From the NCBI RefSeq assembly GCF_001556045.1, contig NZ_LSIC01000059.1, forward strand, positions 62,001 to 126,000: 64,000 nucleotides of DNA, in the 5' to 3' direction. The stretch is from Bradyrhizobium sp. CCH5-F6. GTDB lineage: Bacteria; Pseudomonadota; Alphaproteobacteria; Rhizobiales; Xanthobacteraceae. The translations under genes were made by a program, and so were the position numbers. The notes beneath the pieces are model-generated. The model made no database searches and was not told where the DNA came from. It saw nothing but the letters and a program-made list of their open reading frames with translations. Of the stretch, positions 10,490 through 19,203 are shown one piece after another. How positions within the stretch are numbered: position 1 is the stretch's first letter; every line of letters starts with the position of its first letter.

Positions 10490-10515
10490 GGTCGGATCGA
10501 CGATCCGGCCCTTTC
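10490..10515 (+). terminator. Hairpin terminator after the gst relic
   Basis: A 9-base stem (10490-10498 with 10502-10510, one G-T pair) around a 3-base loop is followed by CTTTC. It is nearly identical to the hairpin at 10925. The position downstream of the gst relic fits an inherited terminator. Confidence 0.6.
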
Positions 10516-10575
10516 ATGGTGAACCCTTTGACCGGCGACGACGTCGAAGGAACGCTTCCAGGAGACAGCTGCCCC

Positions 10576-10920
10576 ATGAACATGATCGTCCTCATGACCG
10601 CCGCCGGCGCGCCGCTCGCGATGCTCGGCTTGTCGACGCCGGCCGCGCCAGAGCGCAATTGCATCTTCATGATCCATCCGCAGATCACCTCGGCCGTGTT
10701 CGAGAGCAAGGAAGGCAAGATCGTCTTTCCGGACCGGCCGACAGAATATCCGTGCAGCTACGCCAGGAAGAAGGGCACGACTGACATCGCCTTCACCAAC
10801 CAGAACGGCTGGCGCTTCGAGGTGCGCATTGGCCGTGGCGATGAAGGCACCTGGAAAGCCAATCTCGCCGACGATGCGGTATCGGGCCGGGCATTCTCGC
10901 CCTTCGGCGACCGAAAATGA
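10576..10920 (+). CDS. Small exported hypothetical protein
   Basis: This 114-residue protein is unrecognised. The N-terminus MNMIVLMTAAGAPLAMLGL is hydrophobic and resembles a signal peptide, followed by a Pro/Ala stretch and then a compact domain with Cys residues at ERNCIFMIHP and EYPCSYARK. These could pair in a disulfide outside the cytoplasm. An AGGAGA lies about 11 bases before ATG 10576; an upstream in-frame ATG at 10516 is possible but overlaps the preceding terminator. It is flanked by two nearly identical hairpins (10490 and 10925). No function can be assigned. Confidence 0.6.
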   Translation: MNMIVLMTAAGAPLAMLGLSTPAAPERNCIFMIHPQITSAVFESKEGKIVFPDRPTEYPCSYARKKGTTDIAFTNQNGWRFEVRIGRGDEGTWKANLADDAVSGRAFSPFGDRK

Positions 10921-10924
10921 AGAA

Positions 10925-10950
10925 GGCCGGATCGATGATCCGGCCTTTCG
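10925..10950 (+). terminator. Rho-independent terminator between convergent genes
   Basis: A perfect 9-base stem (10925-10933 with 10937-10945) with a GAT loop is followed by TTTCGTTT. It lies between the small exported protein (plus) and the fadJ-type gene (minus), so it may act in both directions. Confidence 0.75.
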
Positions 10951-10974
10951 TTTCCGCGTAGCCTGGATGCCGCG

Positions 10975-13188
10975 TCAGGCCGCCGCCTTCTTCGGCGCGA
11001 AGCGGCCGTAGAAGGTCTCACCCTTTGCCGCCATCTCCTCCAGGAGCTTCGGGGGCGTGAAGCGCGAGCCGTACTTGGCCTCCAGCTTGCGGCAGAGCTC
11101 GACGAACTTCTTCGTACCCATGAAGTCGATGTAGGACAGCGTGCCGCCGGTGAACGGCGCGAAGCCGAAACCGAGGATGGAGCCGACATCGGCCTCGCGC
11201 GGATCGGTGATGACGTGGTCCTCCACCGTGCGCGCGGCTTCCACCGCCTGCACCACCAGGAAGCGCTGCTTCAGCTCCTCGACGTCGAGCGTGTCGGGGT
11301 CGAGCTGCTTCGGCTGCAAGGCCGAGAGGCCCGGCCACAGGCTCTTCTGACCCTTGCCCTTCTCGGGATAGTCATAGAAGCCCTTGCTGTTCTTGCGGCC
11401 GAGGCGGCCCTGCTTCTCGACCATCTCCACCATCAGCTTCTTCTGGTCGGGATTGATGGCATTGGGGCCGAGATCGGCTTCGGTGGCCTTCATGATCTTG
11501 AGGCCGAGGTCGAGCGCGACCTCATCCGAGAGCGAGAGCGGGCCGACCGGCATGCCGGCCATCTTGGCGCAGTTCTCGATCATCGCCGGCGGCACGCCCT
11601 CCAGGAACATCTCGTTGCCTTCGGCGACGTAGCGGCCGACGCAGCGGTTGGCGAAGAAGCCTCGGGAGTCGTTGACCACGATCGGCGTCTTGCCGATCTG
11701 CCGGACGTAATCGAGCGCGGTTGCGATCGCGAGATCGCCGGTGTTCTTGCCCTTGATGATCTCGACCAGCATCATCTTCTCGACCGGCGAGAAGAAGTGG
11801 ATGCCGACGAACTTGCCCTGGTCCTTGAAGCTCTCGGCCAGCGAGGTGATCGGCAGCGTCGAGGTATTCGAGGCGAAGATCACGTCCGGCTTCAGATATT
11901 GCTGCGCCTTGGCGAAAGTCTCCGCCTTGACCTTGCGGTCCTCGAACACGGCCTCGATGACGAGATCGACGTCCTTCAATGCGGCATAGTCCGCGGTCGG
12001 CGTGATGCGCGCGAGCAGCGCTTCGGCATCGCCGGGCTTGGCGCGGCCCTTCTTGATCTGCTCCTCGATCACCTTCTGCGCATGCGCCTTGCCCTTGTCG
12101 GCGCTCTCCTGGTCGCGGTCGATCAGGACGACGTCGAGGCCGGCGCGGGCCGAGACGTAGCCGACGCTGGCGCCCATGAAGCCGGCGCCGATCACCGCAA
12201 TCTTCTTCACCTTGGTCGGCGCCACGTCCTTCGGACGGCGCGCTCCCTTGTTGAGCTCCTGCATCGACAGGAACAGGCTGCGGATCATCGCGGCCGCTTC
12301 CTTCGAGCGCAGCACCGAGGCGAAGTAGCGCGACTCCACCCGCAGAGCGGCGTCGATCGGCAGCTGGAGGCCTTCATACACGCAGCTCATGATCGCGCGC
12401 GCGGCCGGATAATTGTCGTAGGTCTCGCGGCGGTAGATCGCATTGCCGGCCGGGAACATCATCATGCCGGCCTTGGAGAACACCGGCCCGCCGGGCAGCT
12501 TGAAGCCCTTCTCGTCCCAGGGCGCGACGGCCTTGCCGCCGCCCTTGATCCAGTCCTTGGCCGCCTTGACGAGGTCGGCGGCGGGCACCACGGCGTGAAT
12601 CAAATTCAGCGCCTTGGCTTTCTCGACCGTGACGGGATCGCCCTTGAGCAGGATGGTCATCGCGTCCTGCGGCGGCACCAGGCGCGGCACGCGCTGCGTG
12701 CCGCCGGCGCCGGGGAACAGACCGACCTTGACCTCGGGCAGCCCGAGGCGGGTCTTGGGATTCTCCGCCGCGACGCGATAGTGGCAGCACAGCGTGATCT
12801 CGAAGCCGCCGCCGAGCGCGAGGCCGTTGATCGCGGCCGCCCACGGCTTGCCGGACGTCTCGATCGAGCGCAGCACCAGCGAGAAGCGCCGGCTCTGCTC
12901 GAACAGCATCTGGTTCGCCGCCGTCTCGCCCTGCTCCTTGAAGACTTTGGCGTAGGCCTGGTTCATGCCCTCGAGCATGGAGAGGTCGGCGCCGGCGCAG
13001 AAGGCTTCCTTCGCCGAGGTGATGACGACGCCCTTCACCGCGGCATCCGCCGTGGTCGCCTTGACGATCGCCTCGAGCTCGTTGGTCGAGGTCTCGTCGA
13101 GCACGTTCATCGAGCGGCCGGGGATGTCCCAGGTGACGAGCGCGATGCCGTCGGAATCGGTCTCAACCTTGAAGTTCTTGTACGACAT
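10975..13188 (-). CDS. fadJ: Fatty-acid oxidation bifunctional enzyme: enoyl-CoA hydratase / 3-hydroxyacyl-CoA dehydrogenase
   Basis: This is a 737-residue multifunctional beta-oxidation protein. The N-terminal crotonase domain (about 1-300) has AAINGLALGGGFEITLCCHYRVAA for the oxyanion hole and LGLPEVKVGLFPGAGGTQRVPRL for catalytic acidic residues. The central Rossmann domain opens with KIAVIGAGFMGASVGYVSA, and the dehydrogenase His lies in GIHFFSPVEKMMLVEII. The C-terminal helical domain follows. It hydrates trans-2-enoyl-CoA and oxidises the hydroxyacyl-CoA with NAD+. ATG 13188 has GAGGAG 9 bases upstream. It is the last gene of the NTF2-fadE-fadA-fadJ operon. Whether it is FadB- or FadJ-like physiologically cannot be told from sequence. 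Confidence 0.94.
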   Translation of the reverse strand: MSYKNFKVETDSDGIALVTWDIPGRSMNVLDETSTNELEAIVKATTADAAVKGVVITSAKEAFCAGADLSMLEGMNQAYAKVFKEQGETAANQMLFEQSRRFSLVLRSIETSGKPWAAAINGLALGGGFEITLCCHYRVAAENPKTRLGLPEVKVGLFPGAGGTQRVPRLVPPQDAMTILLKGDPVTVEKAKALNLIHAVVPAADLVKAAKDWIKGGGKAVAPWDEKGFKLPGGPVFSKAGMMMFPAGNAIYRRETYDNYPAARAIMSCVYEGLQLPIDAALRVESRYFASVLRSKEAAAMIRSLFLSMQELNKGARRPKDVAPTKVKKIAVIGAGFMGASVGYVSARAGLDVVLIDRDQESADKGKAHAQKVIEEQIKKGRAKPGDAEALLARITPTADYAALKDVDLVIEAVFEDRKVKAETFAKAQQYLKPDVIFASNTSTLPITSLAESFKDQGKFVGIHFFSPVEKMMLVEIIKGKNTGDLAIATALDYVRQIGKTPIVVNDSRGFFANRCVGRYVAEGNEMFLEGVPPAMIENCAKMAGMPVGPLSLSDEVALDLGLKIMKATEADLGPNAINPDQKKLMVEMVEKQGRLGRKNSKGFYDYPEKGKGQKSLWPGLSALQPKQLDPDTLDVEELKQRFLVVQAVEAARTVEDHVITDPREADVGSILGFGFAPFTGGTLSYIDFMGTKKFVELCRKLEAKYGSRFTPPKLLEEMAAKGETFYGRFAPKKAAA

Positions 13189-13246
13189 GTTTGGTTGCTC
13201 CTCGGGGCCGCAGCCGGTCACAGGCGCGGCGGTTGATCTGAGATCT

Positions 13247-13359
13247 CGTAGGGTGGGTTAGCGAAGCGTAACCCACCGCGGTCTTTTGCTGCAGAGGCAG
13301 AAGAGGTGGGTTACGCTGCGGACTGCGCTTCGCGCAGCCGCGGGCTAACCCACCCTACG
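13247..13359. repeat. Palindromic intergenic repeat between thiolase and fadJ genes
   Basis: The element is bounded by 14-base exact inverted ends (13247-13260 and 13346-13359). Nested inside are further inverted copies of the GTGGGTTA / TAACCCAC core. The whole 113 bases can fold into a branched hairpin. The motif type is common between genes in Bradyrhizobium-like genomes (from memory, not searched). It may affect mRNA stability between the two genes. Confidence 0.8.
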
Positions 13360-13367
13360 GCAGCTCG

Positions 13368-14576
13368 TTACACCCGCTCGATGATGGTCGCGGTGCCCAT
13401 GCCGCCGCCGATGCACAGCGTCACCAGGGCGGTGGACTTGTTGGTGCGCTCGAGCTCGTCGAGCACGGTGCCGAGGATCATCGCACCGGTCGCGCCGAGC
13501 GGATGGCCGAGCGCGATCGCACCGCCATTGACGTTGATCTTGGCGTTGTCGATGTCGAAGGCCTGGATGTAGCGCAGCACGACCGAGGCGAAGGCCTCGT
13601 TGAGCTCGAACAGGTCGATATCCGACTTCTTCATGCCCGAGCGCGCAAACAGCTTTTCGGTGACGTCGACCGGGCCGGTCAGCATCATCGCCGGCTCCGA
13701 GCCGATGTTGGCGAACGCCCGGATTTTCGCACGCGGCTTCATGCCGTATTTCGCGCCCGCTTCCTTGCTGCCGAGCAGCACGGCGCCGGCGCCGTCGACG
13801 ATGCCGGAGGAGTTGCCGGCATGGTGCACGTAGTTGACGCGCTCGATCTCGGGATGCGACTGCACCGCGACGCCGTCGAAGCCGCCCATCTGCGCCATCA
13901 TGGTGAACGACGGCTGCAGTTGCGCCAGCGACTGCATCGTGGTCGACGGACGCATATGCTCGTCCTTGGCGAGGATGGTGAGGCCGTTGATGTCCTTCAC
14001 CGGCACCACGGACTTGTCGAAGCGACCCTCGTCCCAGGCCTTGGCCGCGCGCTGCTGGCTCTGCACCGCGTAGGCGTCGACGTCGTCGCGCGAGAAGCCG
14101 TATTTGGTCGCGATCAGATCGGCCGAGACGCCTTGCGGCATGAAATAGGCCGGCACCGCGATCGAGGGATCCATCGGCCAAGCGCCGCCGGAGGCGCCGA
14201 TGCCGACGCGGCTCATGGACTCGGCGCCGCCGCCGATCACCAGTTCATGCTGGCCGCTCATGATCTGCGCGGCGGCAAAGTTCACGGCATCGAGGCCGGA
14301 GGCACAGAAGCGGCTGATCTGCACGCCGGGGACGGCTTCGCCGAGCCCCGCCTTGAGCGCTGCGAAGCGCGCGATGTCGCTGCCGGCTTCACCGACGGGA
14401 TCGACCACGCCGAGCACGACGTCGTCGACCGAATCCTCCGGCAGATTATTTCGGTCCTTCAGCGCCTTCAGCGGCACCGCCGCAAGCGCGAGCGCCGTGA
14501 CTTCGTGCAGCGCGCCGTCCGCCTTGCCGCGGCCGCGGGGGGTGCGAACGTGGTCGTAGATGAATGCCTCAGGCAT
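13368..14576 (-). CDS. fadA: Acetyl-CoA C-acyltransferase (3-ketoacyl-CoA thiolase)
   Basis: This 402-residue thiolase carries out the last step of beta-oxidation, cleaving 3-ketoacyl-CoA with CoA. The nucleophile Cys91 lies in [12 protein letters not shown]. The His of GHPLGATGA and the second Cys in [16 protein letters not shown] near the C-terminus complete the active site. The family signature around [14 protein letters not shown] is present. It is co-directional with the acyl-CoA dehydrogenase upstream (about 57 bases) and the fadJ-type gene downstream, with a palindromic repeat in the latter gap. Substrate chain length is not evident. Acetoacetyl-CoA thiolase (phaA/atoB type) is the main alternative, but context favours beta-oxidation. 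Confidence 0.94.
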   Translation of the reverse strand: MPEAFIYDHVRTPRGRGKADGALHEVTALALAAVPLKALKDRNNLPEDSVDDVVLGVVDPVGEAGSDIARFAALKAGLGEAVPGVQISRFCASGLDAVNFAAAQIMSGQHELVIGGGAESMSRVGIGASGGAWPMDPSIAVPAYFMPQGVSADLIATKYGFSRDDVDAYAVQSQQRAAKAWDEGRFDKSVVPVKDINGLTILAKDEHMRPSTTMQSLAQLQPSFTMMAQMGGFDGVAVQSHPEIERVNYVHHAGNSSGIVDGAGAVLLGSKEAGAKYGMKPRAKIRAFANIGSEPAMMLTGPVDVTEKLFARSGMKKSDIDLFELNEAFASVVLRYIQAFDIDNAKINVNGGAIALGHPLGATGAMILGTVLDELERTNKSTALVTLCIGGGMGTATIIERV

Positions 14577-14633
14577 GACGCCCTCCTGATGTGACTTTTC
14601 AGATTCGATTGGGAGCAGGCAACGGAAGCTGGA

Positions 14634-16424
14634 TCAGAACGCTTCCGCCGGCAGTTCCATGATGGTGGCGCAGCCGGCCTGGATGCGCGCGAGATTGGCC
14701 GCGGTCTCCGGCAGCATCCGCTCCATGAAGAAGCGGCCGGTGACGAGCTTGGTCGAGAGATAGGGCGTCGCCCCGCTCTCGGCAATCTTGGCCTGCGTCA
14801 CCTTGGCCATCTTCGCCCACATATAGCCCAGCGCGACGAAGCCGAAGAGATGCAGGTAATCGGTTGCGGCAGCTCCCGCATTGTCCGGCTTCGCCATCGC
14901 ATTCTGCATCAGCCACGTGGTGGCCTGCTGGAGATGGCCGAGCGAGGCCGAGAGCGGGGCGATGAAGGGCTTCATCGCCTCGTCGCCGCCGTTCTCCTTG
15001 GCAAAGGCCATGACTTCGCCGAAGAACGCCATGATGGCGCGGCCGCCGTCGCGCGGCAGCTTGCGGCCGACGAGGTCGAGCGCCTGAATGCCGTTGGCGC
15101 CTTCATAGATCATCGCGATGCGCGCATCGCGCACGAACTGCTCCATGCCATGCTCGGCGATGTAGCCGTGGCCGCCATACATCTGCTGCGCCTGAACCGC
15201 GTTGGCGAAGCCGTAATCGGTAAGGAAGCCCTTCAGCACCGGCGTCATCAGGCCCATGTGGTCGTCTGCGGCTTGGCGGTCCTTCGGGTCTTCGGAGCGG
15301 TGGGCGACGTCGCTCTTCAGCGCGGTCCAGATCACGAAGGCACGCGCGGCCTCGTTGAAGGCGCGAATCGAGAGCAGCGTGCGGCGCACGTCGGGATGCA
15401 CGATGATCGGATCGGCCTGCTTGTCCGGCGCCTTCGCACCGGTCAGCGAACGGCCCTGGATGCGCTCGCGGGCATAGGCGACCGCGTTCTGATAGGCGAC
15501 CTCGGACTGCGCGAGCCCCTGCACGGCGACGCCGAGCCTTGCCTCGTTCATCATCACGAACATGCCCTGCATGCCCTTGTTCTCTTCGCCTATCAGCCAG
15601 CCGGTGGCGTTGTCGTAGTTCATCACGCAGGTGGAATTGCCGTGGATGCCCATCTTGTGCTCGATCGAGCCGCAGACGACGCCGTTGCGCTGCCCCACCG
15701 AACCGTCGGCATTGACCAGGAATTTCGGCACGACGAACAGCGACACGCCCTTGATGCCGGCGGGTGCGCCCTCGATGCGGGCGAGCACGAGGTGAATGAT
15801 GTTGTCGGCGAGATCGTGCTCACCGGCCGAGATGAAGATCTTGGTGCCCGTGATCTTGAAGCTGCCGTCGGCCTGACGCACCGCCTTGGTGCGGAGCATG
15901 CCGAGATCGGTGCCGCAATGCGGCTCGGTGAGGTTCATGGTGCCGGTCCATTCGCCGGCGACCATCTTCGGGACGTAGGTCTTCTTCTGCTCGGGCGTGC
16001 CGTGCACCAGCAGCGCCGCGGTCGCGCCCATGGTGAGGCCGCCATACATCGAGAACGCCATGTTGGCGGAGATCTGGAATTCGTTGACCGCCTGGCTCAG
16101 CGTCACCGGCAGGCCCTGGCCGCCATATTCGGTCGGAGCGGACAGACCGAGCCAGCCGCCTTCGGCGACCTGCTTGAACGCCTCCTTGAAACCCTTCGGC
16201 GTGGTGACGCTGCCGTCGTCGGCGCGCTTGCAGCCCTCGAGATCGCCGACGCGGTTCAGCGGCTGCAGCACCTCTTCGGCGAGCTTGGCGGCTTCGCCCA
16301 GGATCGCCTCGCGCACGTCGCTGGAGGCATCGGAGAAGCCCGGCAGATTGTCGTAGCGATCGATCTGGAAGACGTCGTTGAACAGGAAGTTCACGTCTTC
16401 GACGGGGGCTTTATAGATCGGCAT
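14634..16424 (-). CDS. Acyl-CoA dehydrogenase, long form with extra C-terminal domain (DmdC-like)
   Basis: This 596-residue FAD enzyme oxidises acyl-CoA to trans-2-enoyl-CoA. It belongs to the longer acyl-CoA dehydrogenase branch with an additional C-terminal helical domain. That branch also includes DmdC, the 3-methylmercaptopropionyl-CoA dehydrogenase. Visible landmarks are the FAD/substrate block [30 protein letters not shown], the middle beta domain, and the catalytic-base region [42 protein letters not shown] is a typical start. It is the second gene of the operon, after the NTF2-like gene. A general fatty-acid role (fadE-like) is inferred from its thiolase and fadJ neighbours. Confidence 0.93.
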   Translation of the reverse strand: MPIYKAPVEDVNFLFNDVFQIDRYDNLPGFSDASSDVREAILGEAAKLAEEVLQPLNRVGDLEGCKRADDGSVTTPKGFKEAFKQVAEGGWLGLSAPTEYGGQGLPVTLSQAVNEFQISANMAFSMYGGLTMGATAALLVHGTPEQKKTYVPKMVAGEWTGTMNLTEPHCGTDLGMLRTKAVRQADGSFKITGTKIFISAGEHDLADNIIHLVLARIEGAPAGIKGVSLFVVPKFLVNADGSVGQRNGVVCGSIEHKMGIHGNSTCVMNYDNATGWLIGEENKGMQGMFVMMNEARLGVAVQGLAQSEVAYQNAVAYARERIQGRSLTGAKAPDKQADPIIVHPDVRRTLLSIRAFNEAARAFVIWTALKSDVAHRSEDPKDRQAADDHMGLMTPVLKGFLTDYGFANAVQAQQMYGGHGYIAEHGMEQFVRDARIAMIYEGANGIQALDLVGRKLPRDGGRAIMAFFGEVMAFAKENGGDEAMKPFIAPLSASLGHLQQATTWLMQNAMAKPDNAGAAATDYLHLFGFVALGYMWAKMAKVTQAKIAESGATPYLSTKLVTGRFFMERMLPETAANLARIQAGCATIMELPAEAF

Positions 16425-16463
16425 GGCGTTCTCCCGGCATGAGCCTTGACGTGGTGGAATTCT

Positions 16464-16859
16464 CTAGGATTGGGCGGCGAGCTGCTCCGCCATCAGGCGG
16501 TGCAGCATGTTGATCGCCTTGAGCGGACGCACCATCACCTTGAAATGGGTGATGCGCCCCTCGCTGTCGAAGCTGATGATGTCGACGCCGTTGATCTCGA
16601 TGCCGTCGATGATGTTCTTGAATTCGAGCACGGCGCCGTGCGCATTCTTCCATTCGCCGACATAAGTGAAGCCGGGACCGCCGAGAACCTTCTCGGCGCT
16701 GGAGAGGTATTTGAAGGTGATGTCGCGGCCGCGCTGCGGCGAATGCACGACCGGGCTTTCGAACACGACGTCGGGGTGAAGCAGGTCCCAGAGCGCGGTA
16801 CGGGCTTGAGCGCGATCTTGGGACTTCATGTAGGCGTACCAGGAATTGAGGCCGGTCAT
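16464..16859 (-). CDS. NTF2-like / SnoaL-fold protein
   Basis: This 131-residue protein has the NTF2/SnoaL cone-fold pattern: an N-terminal helical part (ALWDLLHPDVVFESPVV), then strands with GEWKNAHGAVLEFKN, GVDIISFDSEGRITHFKVMVRP and a C-terminal helix. Family members include polyketide cyclases, isomerases and non-catalytic binders. It is the first gene of the beta-oxidation operon, so binding or turnover of an acyl-CoA-related metabolite is plausible but unproven. The 26-bp dispersed element lies 36-61 bases upstream of its start, and the PadR palindrome lies beyond that. Confidence 0.85.
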   Translation of the reverse strand: MTGLNSWYAYMKSQDRAQARTALWDLLHPDVVFESPVVHSPQRGRDITFKYLSSAEKVLGGPGFTYVGEWKNAHGAVLEFKNIIDGIEINGVDIISFDSEGRITHFKVMVRPLKAINMLHRLMAEQLAAQS

Positions 16860-16894
16860 TCTCGTGGTGCCTCCCTAGGGCAAGGGCAAATATG

Positions 16895-16920
16895 CGAAAA
16901 CAACCCCATGCACAGTAGAC
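16895..16920. repeat. Dispersed 26-bp element, copy 1
   Basis: An exact copy of this 26-base sequence recurs at 54958-54983. On the minus strand its core reads TCTACTGTGCATGGGGTTG followed by TTTTCG. This copy lies in the leader of the NTF2-fadE-fadA-fadJ operon. The flanks are related but diverged in the two copies, which suggests a longer degenerate element. Confidence 0.85.
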
Positions 16921-16980
16921 AAAGGGTTGATTTCGCTGGATTTTCAGACGGGGTTTTGGCCCCGTCCGCAAGCCGCCTCA

Positions 16981-17014
16981 TATGCACATTGACGCATATG
17001 CGCCAATGCGCATA
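16981..17014. promoter_or_regulatory. 34-bp palindrome, candidate PadR operator
   Basis: The site is centred on the perfect palindrome CGCATATGCG (16993-17002). It is extended by arms ATGCACATTGA (16982-16992) and CCAATGCGCAT (17003-17013), which pair with two mismatches. It sits 42 bases before the PadR start and upstream of the divergent beta-oxidation operon. Long dyads with ATGC-type half sites are typical of PadR regulators. Dual control of both promoters is inferred. Confidence 0.7.
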
Positions 17015-17055
17015 AAGTCAAGCTCGTTGGTCAGAGCAGAGAAGGGAGGCCGGTC

Positions 17056-17643
17056 ATGGCACTCGGCGACGCAATCCTCGCATGCCTGACGGAACGTCCG
17101 ATGACGGGCTACGAGCTCGCCAAGACGTTCGATTCCTCGATCGGCTTCTTCTGGAAGGCCGACCACCAGCAAATCTACCGCGAGCTCTCCAAGCTGCGCG
17201 ACCGCGGCTACATCCAGGGCCGCGAGGTCGTGCAATCGGGCAAGCCCAACAAGCTTGTTTATACGCTTACGCCCGAGGGTAGAACAGCGCTGCGGCACTG
17301 GGCCGCGCGACCAAGCACGCCGGCCTCGACCAAGGACGACCTCCTGGTGCGCATGCATGCGCTCGACAGCATCGACATCGAGCCGCTGCGGACCGACCTG
17401 ATGGCGCGCCTGGAGCACCATCGCGACCGCCACGCCAATTACGAGCGGATCCTGAAGAAGCGCTTTCCGGAGGGAACGGCGGAGGGCAAGCTCGACCTCG
17501 GCAATCTGCTCCTGCTGCGTCTCGGCGCGCGCCATGAGCAGATGGTGGCCGACTTCTGCGAGGAAGCGCTGGAGGCGCTGTCGGCGATGAGCGGCAAGGC
17601 CACGGTAGTGCCGCTGGAGGACGGCAAGCGGGAGAAAGGCTGA
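17056..17643 (+). CDS. PadR-family transcriptional regulator
   Basis: This 195-residue regulator has an N-terminal winged helix: ILACLTERPMTGYELAKTFDSSIGFFWKADHQQIYRELSKLRDRGYI is the PadR signature. A C-terminal dimerisation/effector helix bundle of the PadR_C (Vir_act_alpha_C) type follows. PadR proteins usually repress divergent genes and are released by small lipophilic ligands. Its divergent partner is the NTF2-fadE-fadA-fadJ operon, and a long palindrome lies between them. An acyl-CoA or fatty-acid effector is a reasonable guess. GGAGG lies 7 bases before ATG 17056. Confidence 0.93.
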   Translation: MALGDAILACLTERPMTGYELAKTFDSSIGFFWKADHQQIYRELSKLRDRGYIQGREVVQSGKPNKLVYTLTPEGRTALRHWAARPSTPASTKDDLLVRMHALDSIDIEPLRTDLMARLEHHRDRHANYERILKKRFPEGTAEGKLDLGNLLLLRLGARHEQMVADFCEEALEALSAMSGKATVVPLEDGKREKG

Positions 17644-17703
17644 GGAAAGTCCGGCAAGGCAAGGGAACCGGCAGGCTGCAGAGCCTGCTCTGGCCTGCCT
17701 GCG

Positions 17704-19143
17704 TCAGCGCGACAGCTGGCTGACGTATTTCAGCGTCTGGAATTCCTGCAAGCCCTCGATGCCGCCTTCGCTGCCAATGCCGCTGTCCTTGTGTCCGCCG
17801 AACGGCGTTTCCGGCAAGGACGCCTGCCAGTGGTTGACGATCACATTGCCGCTCTGGATCGCCTCGGACATCGCGGCGGCGTTGCGCATGTCGTTGGTCA
17901 TCACGTAGGAGGCCAGCCCGAACGGCAGGCGGTTGGCGAGATGGACGGCCTCGTCCATGGTCCGGAACGGCGCCGTCGCGGCCAGCGGACCGAACGGCTC
18001 GACGTTGGACGCCAGGCATTCCTGATCGACATGGGACAGCACCGTGGGCCGGTAGAAATAGCCGCGGTTGCCACAGCTCCTGCCGCCTGCGGCGACGCGG
18101 ATCTGGCGCGTCCGCGCATCCGCGACGAAACGCTCCATGCTCGCCACACGCCGTTCATGCGCCAGCGGCCCCATCCCGGTCGCGGCATCGAAGCCGTCGC
18201 CGACGACGATCGCCTCCGCGAGCTCGGCCAGTCTGGCCGCGAACCTGTCATGGATCGATTCATGAACGAAGAAGCGGGTCGGCGACGTGCAGACCTGGCC
18301 GGCATTGCGGAACTTGGCGGTCACGGCCGAGACGGCCGCGGCTTCCGGATCGACGTCTTCGAAGATCACGACCGGCGCGTGGCCGCCGAGTTCGAGCGTC
18401 ATTCGTTTCAGCGTCTGGACGGCCAGCGCGCCGAGCTGCTTGCCGACCTCGGTCGAGCCGGTGAAAGTCAGGCCGCGGATGACGGGTGATCGCAGCAGCG
18501 TCTGCGAGATCAGCGCCGGATCGCCGAACACGACATTGAGCACGCCGGCCGGAAGCCCGGCATCCTGCAGTGCGCCAGCGATCGCCAGCGCGGTCGCCGG
18601 CGTTTCCTCGGCCGGCTTGATGATGACAGAGCAACCGGCCGCCAGCGCGCTGGAGATCTTGCGCGCAGGCGTGATCGCCGGCGCATTCCAGGGGGCGAAG
18701 GCGGCGATCGGCCCGAGCGGCTCGCGGATCGCGATCTGCTGAACGCCGCGCTGACGGGCGGGAATCACCCGCCCGTCAGCGCGGCGGCCCTCCTCCGCAT
18801 TCCATGCGAACAGCCCCGCGGCCGTTTCGACCTCGGCGCGGGCCTCGGCGATCGGCTTGCCGAGCTCCAGCGTGATCAGGCCTGCGATCCGCTCGCGGCG
18901 CTCGATGATCAGCGCCGCCGCCTGCTGCAGGATGCGGCCACGATCGACGGCCGGCATCTGCCGCCATTGCTCATGTCCGCGCGCAGCGGATGCAAGCGCC
19001 TCGTCCAGATCGTCGGGCCGGGCGCAGGGCAGCTCCCCGATCACCTCTCCGTTCCCGGGATTGCGCACCGGCACGATGTCCCGCCCTTCGGCAGCGCGCC
19101 ATCGGCCGCCGATGAAGAGTGCGAGCGGGGGATAGTCGATCAT
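17704..19143 (-). CDS. NAD(P)-dependent aldehyde dehydrogenase (succinate-semialdehyde dehydrogenase-like)
   Basis: This 479-residue enzyme oxidises an aldehyde to its acid. The nucleophile Cys is in NAGQVCTSPTRFFV, the general base Glu in TLELGGHAPVVIF, and the oxyanion Asn in FAPWNAPAIT. The cofactor region reads IIKPAEETPATALAI, and GLTFTGSTEVGKQLG closes the NAD site. The sequence is closest in feel to the succinate-semialdehyde and vanillin-type dehydrogenases, but the substrate is not determinable. It is the last gene of an acyl-CoA-metabolising operon headed by the acyl-CoA dehydrogenase at 24910 and follows an orphan substrate-binding protein by 60 bases. Confidence 0.92.
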   Translation of the reverse strand: MIDYPPLALFIGGRWRAAEGRDIVPVRNPGNGEVIGELPCARPDDLDEALASAARGHEQWRQMPAVDRGRILQQAAALIIERRERIAGLITLELGKPIAEARAEVETAAGLFAWNAEEGRRADGRVIPARQRGVQQIAIREPLGPIAAFAPWNAPAITPARKISSALAAGCSVIIKPAEETPATALAIAGALQDAGLPAGVLNVVFGDPALISQTLLRSPVIRGLTFTGSTEVGKQLGALAVQTLKRMTLELGGHAPVVIFEDVDPEAAAVSAVTAKFRNAGQVCTSPTRFFVHESIHDRFAARLAELAEAIVVGDGFDAATGMGPLAHERRVASMERFVADARTRQIRVAAGGRSCGNRGYFYRPTVLSHVDQECLASNVEPFGPLAATAPFRTMDEAVHLANRLPFGLASYVMTNDMRNAAAMSEAIQSGNVIVNHWQASLPETPFGGHKDSGIGSEGGIEGLQEFQTLKYVSQLSR

Positions 19144-19203
19144 CTTGGCGCTCCCGGGACACGGGCCGCAGGCTCTTCCTGCGGCCCGGTTGCCAGACGG
19201 CTG

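Noticed and set aside
11215..13236. 673-codon plus-strand frame opposite the fadJ-type gene
   Set aside because: Shadow frame rich in Arg/Glu/Asp/His with no motif; fadJ-type gene is unambiguous.
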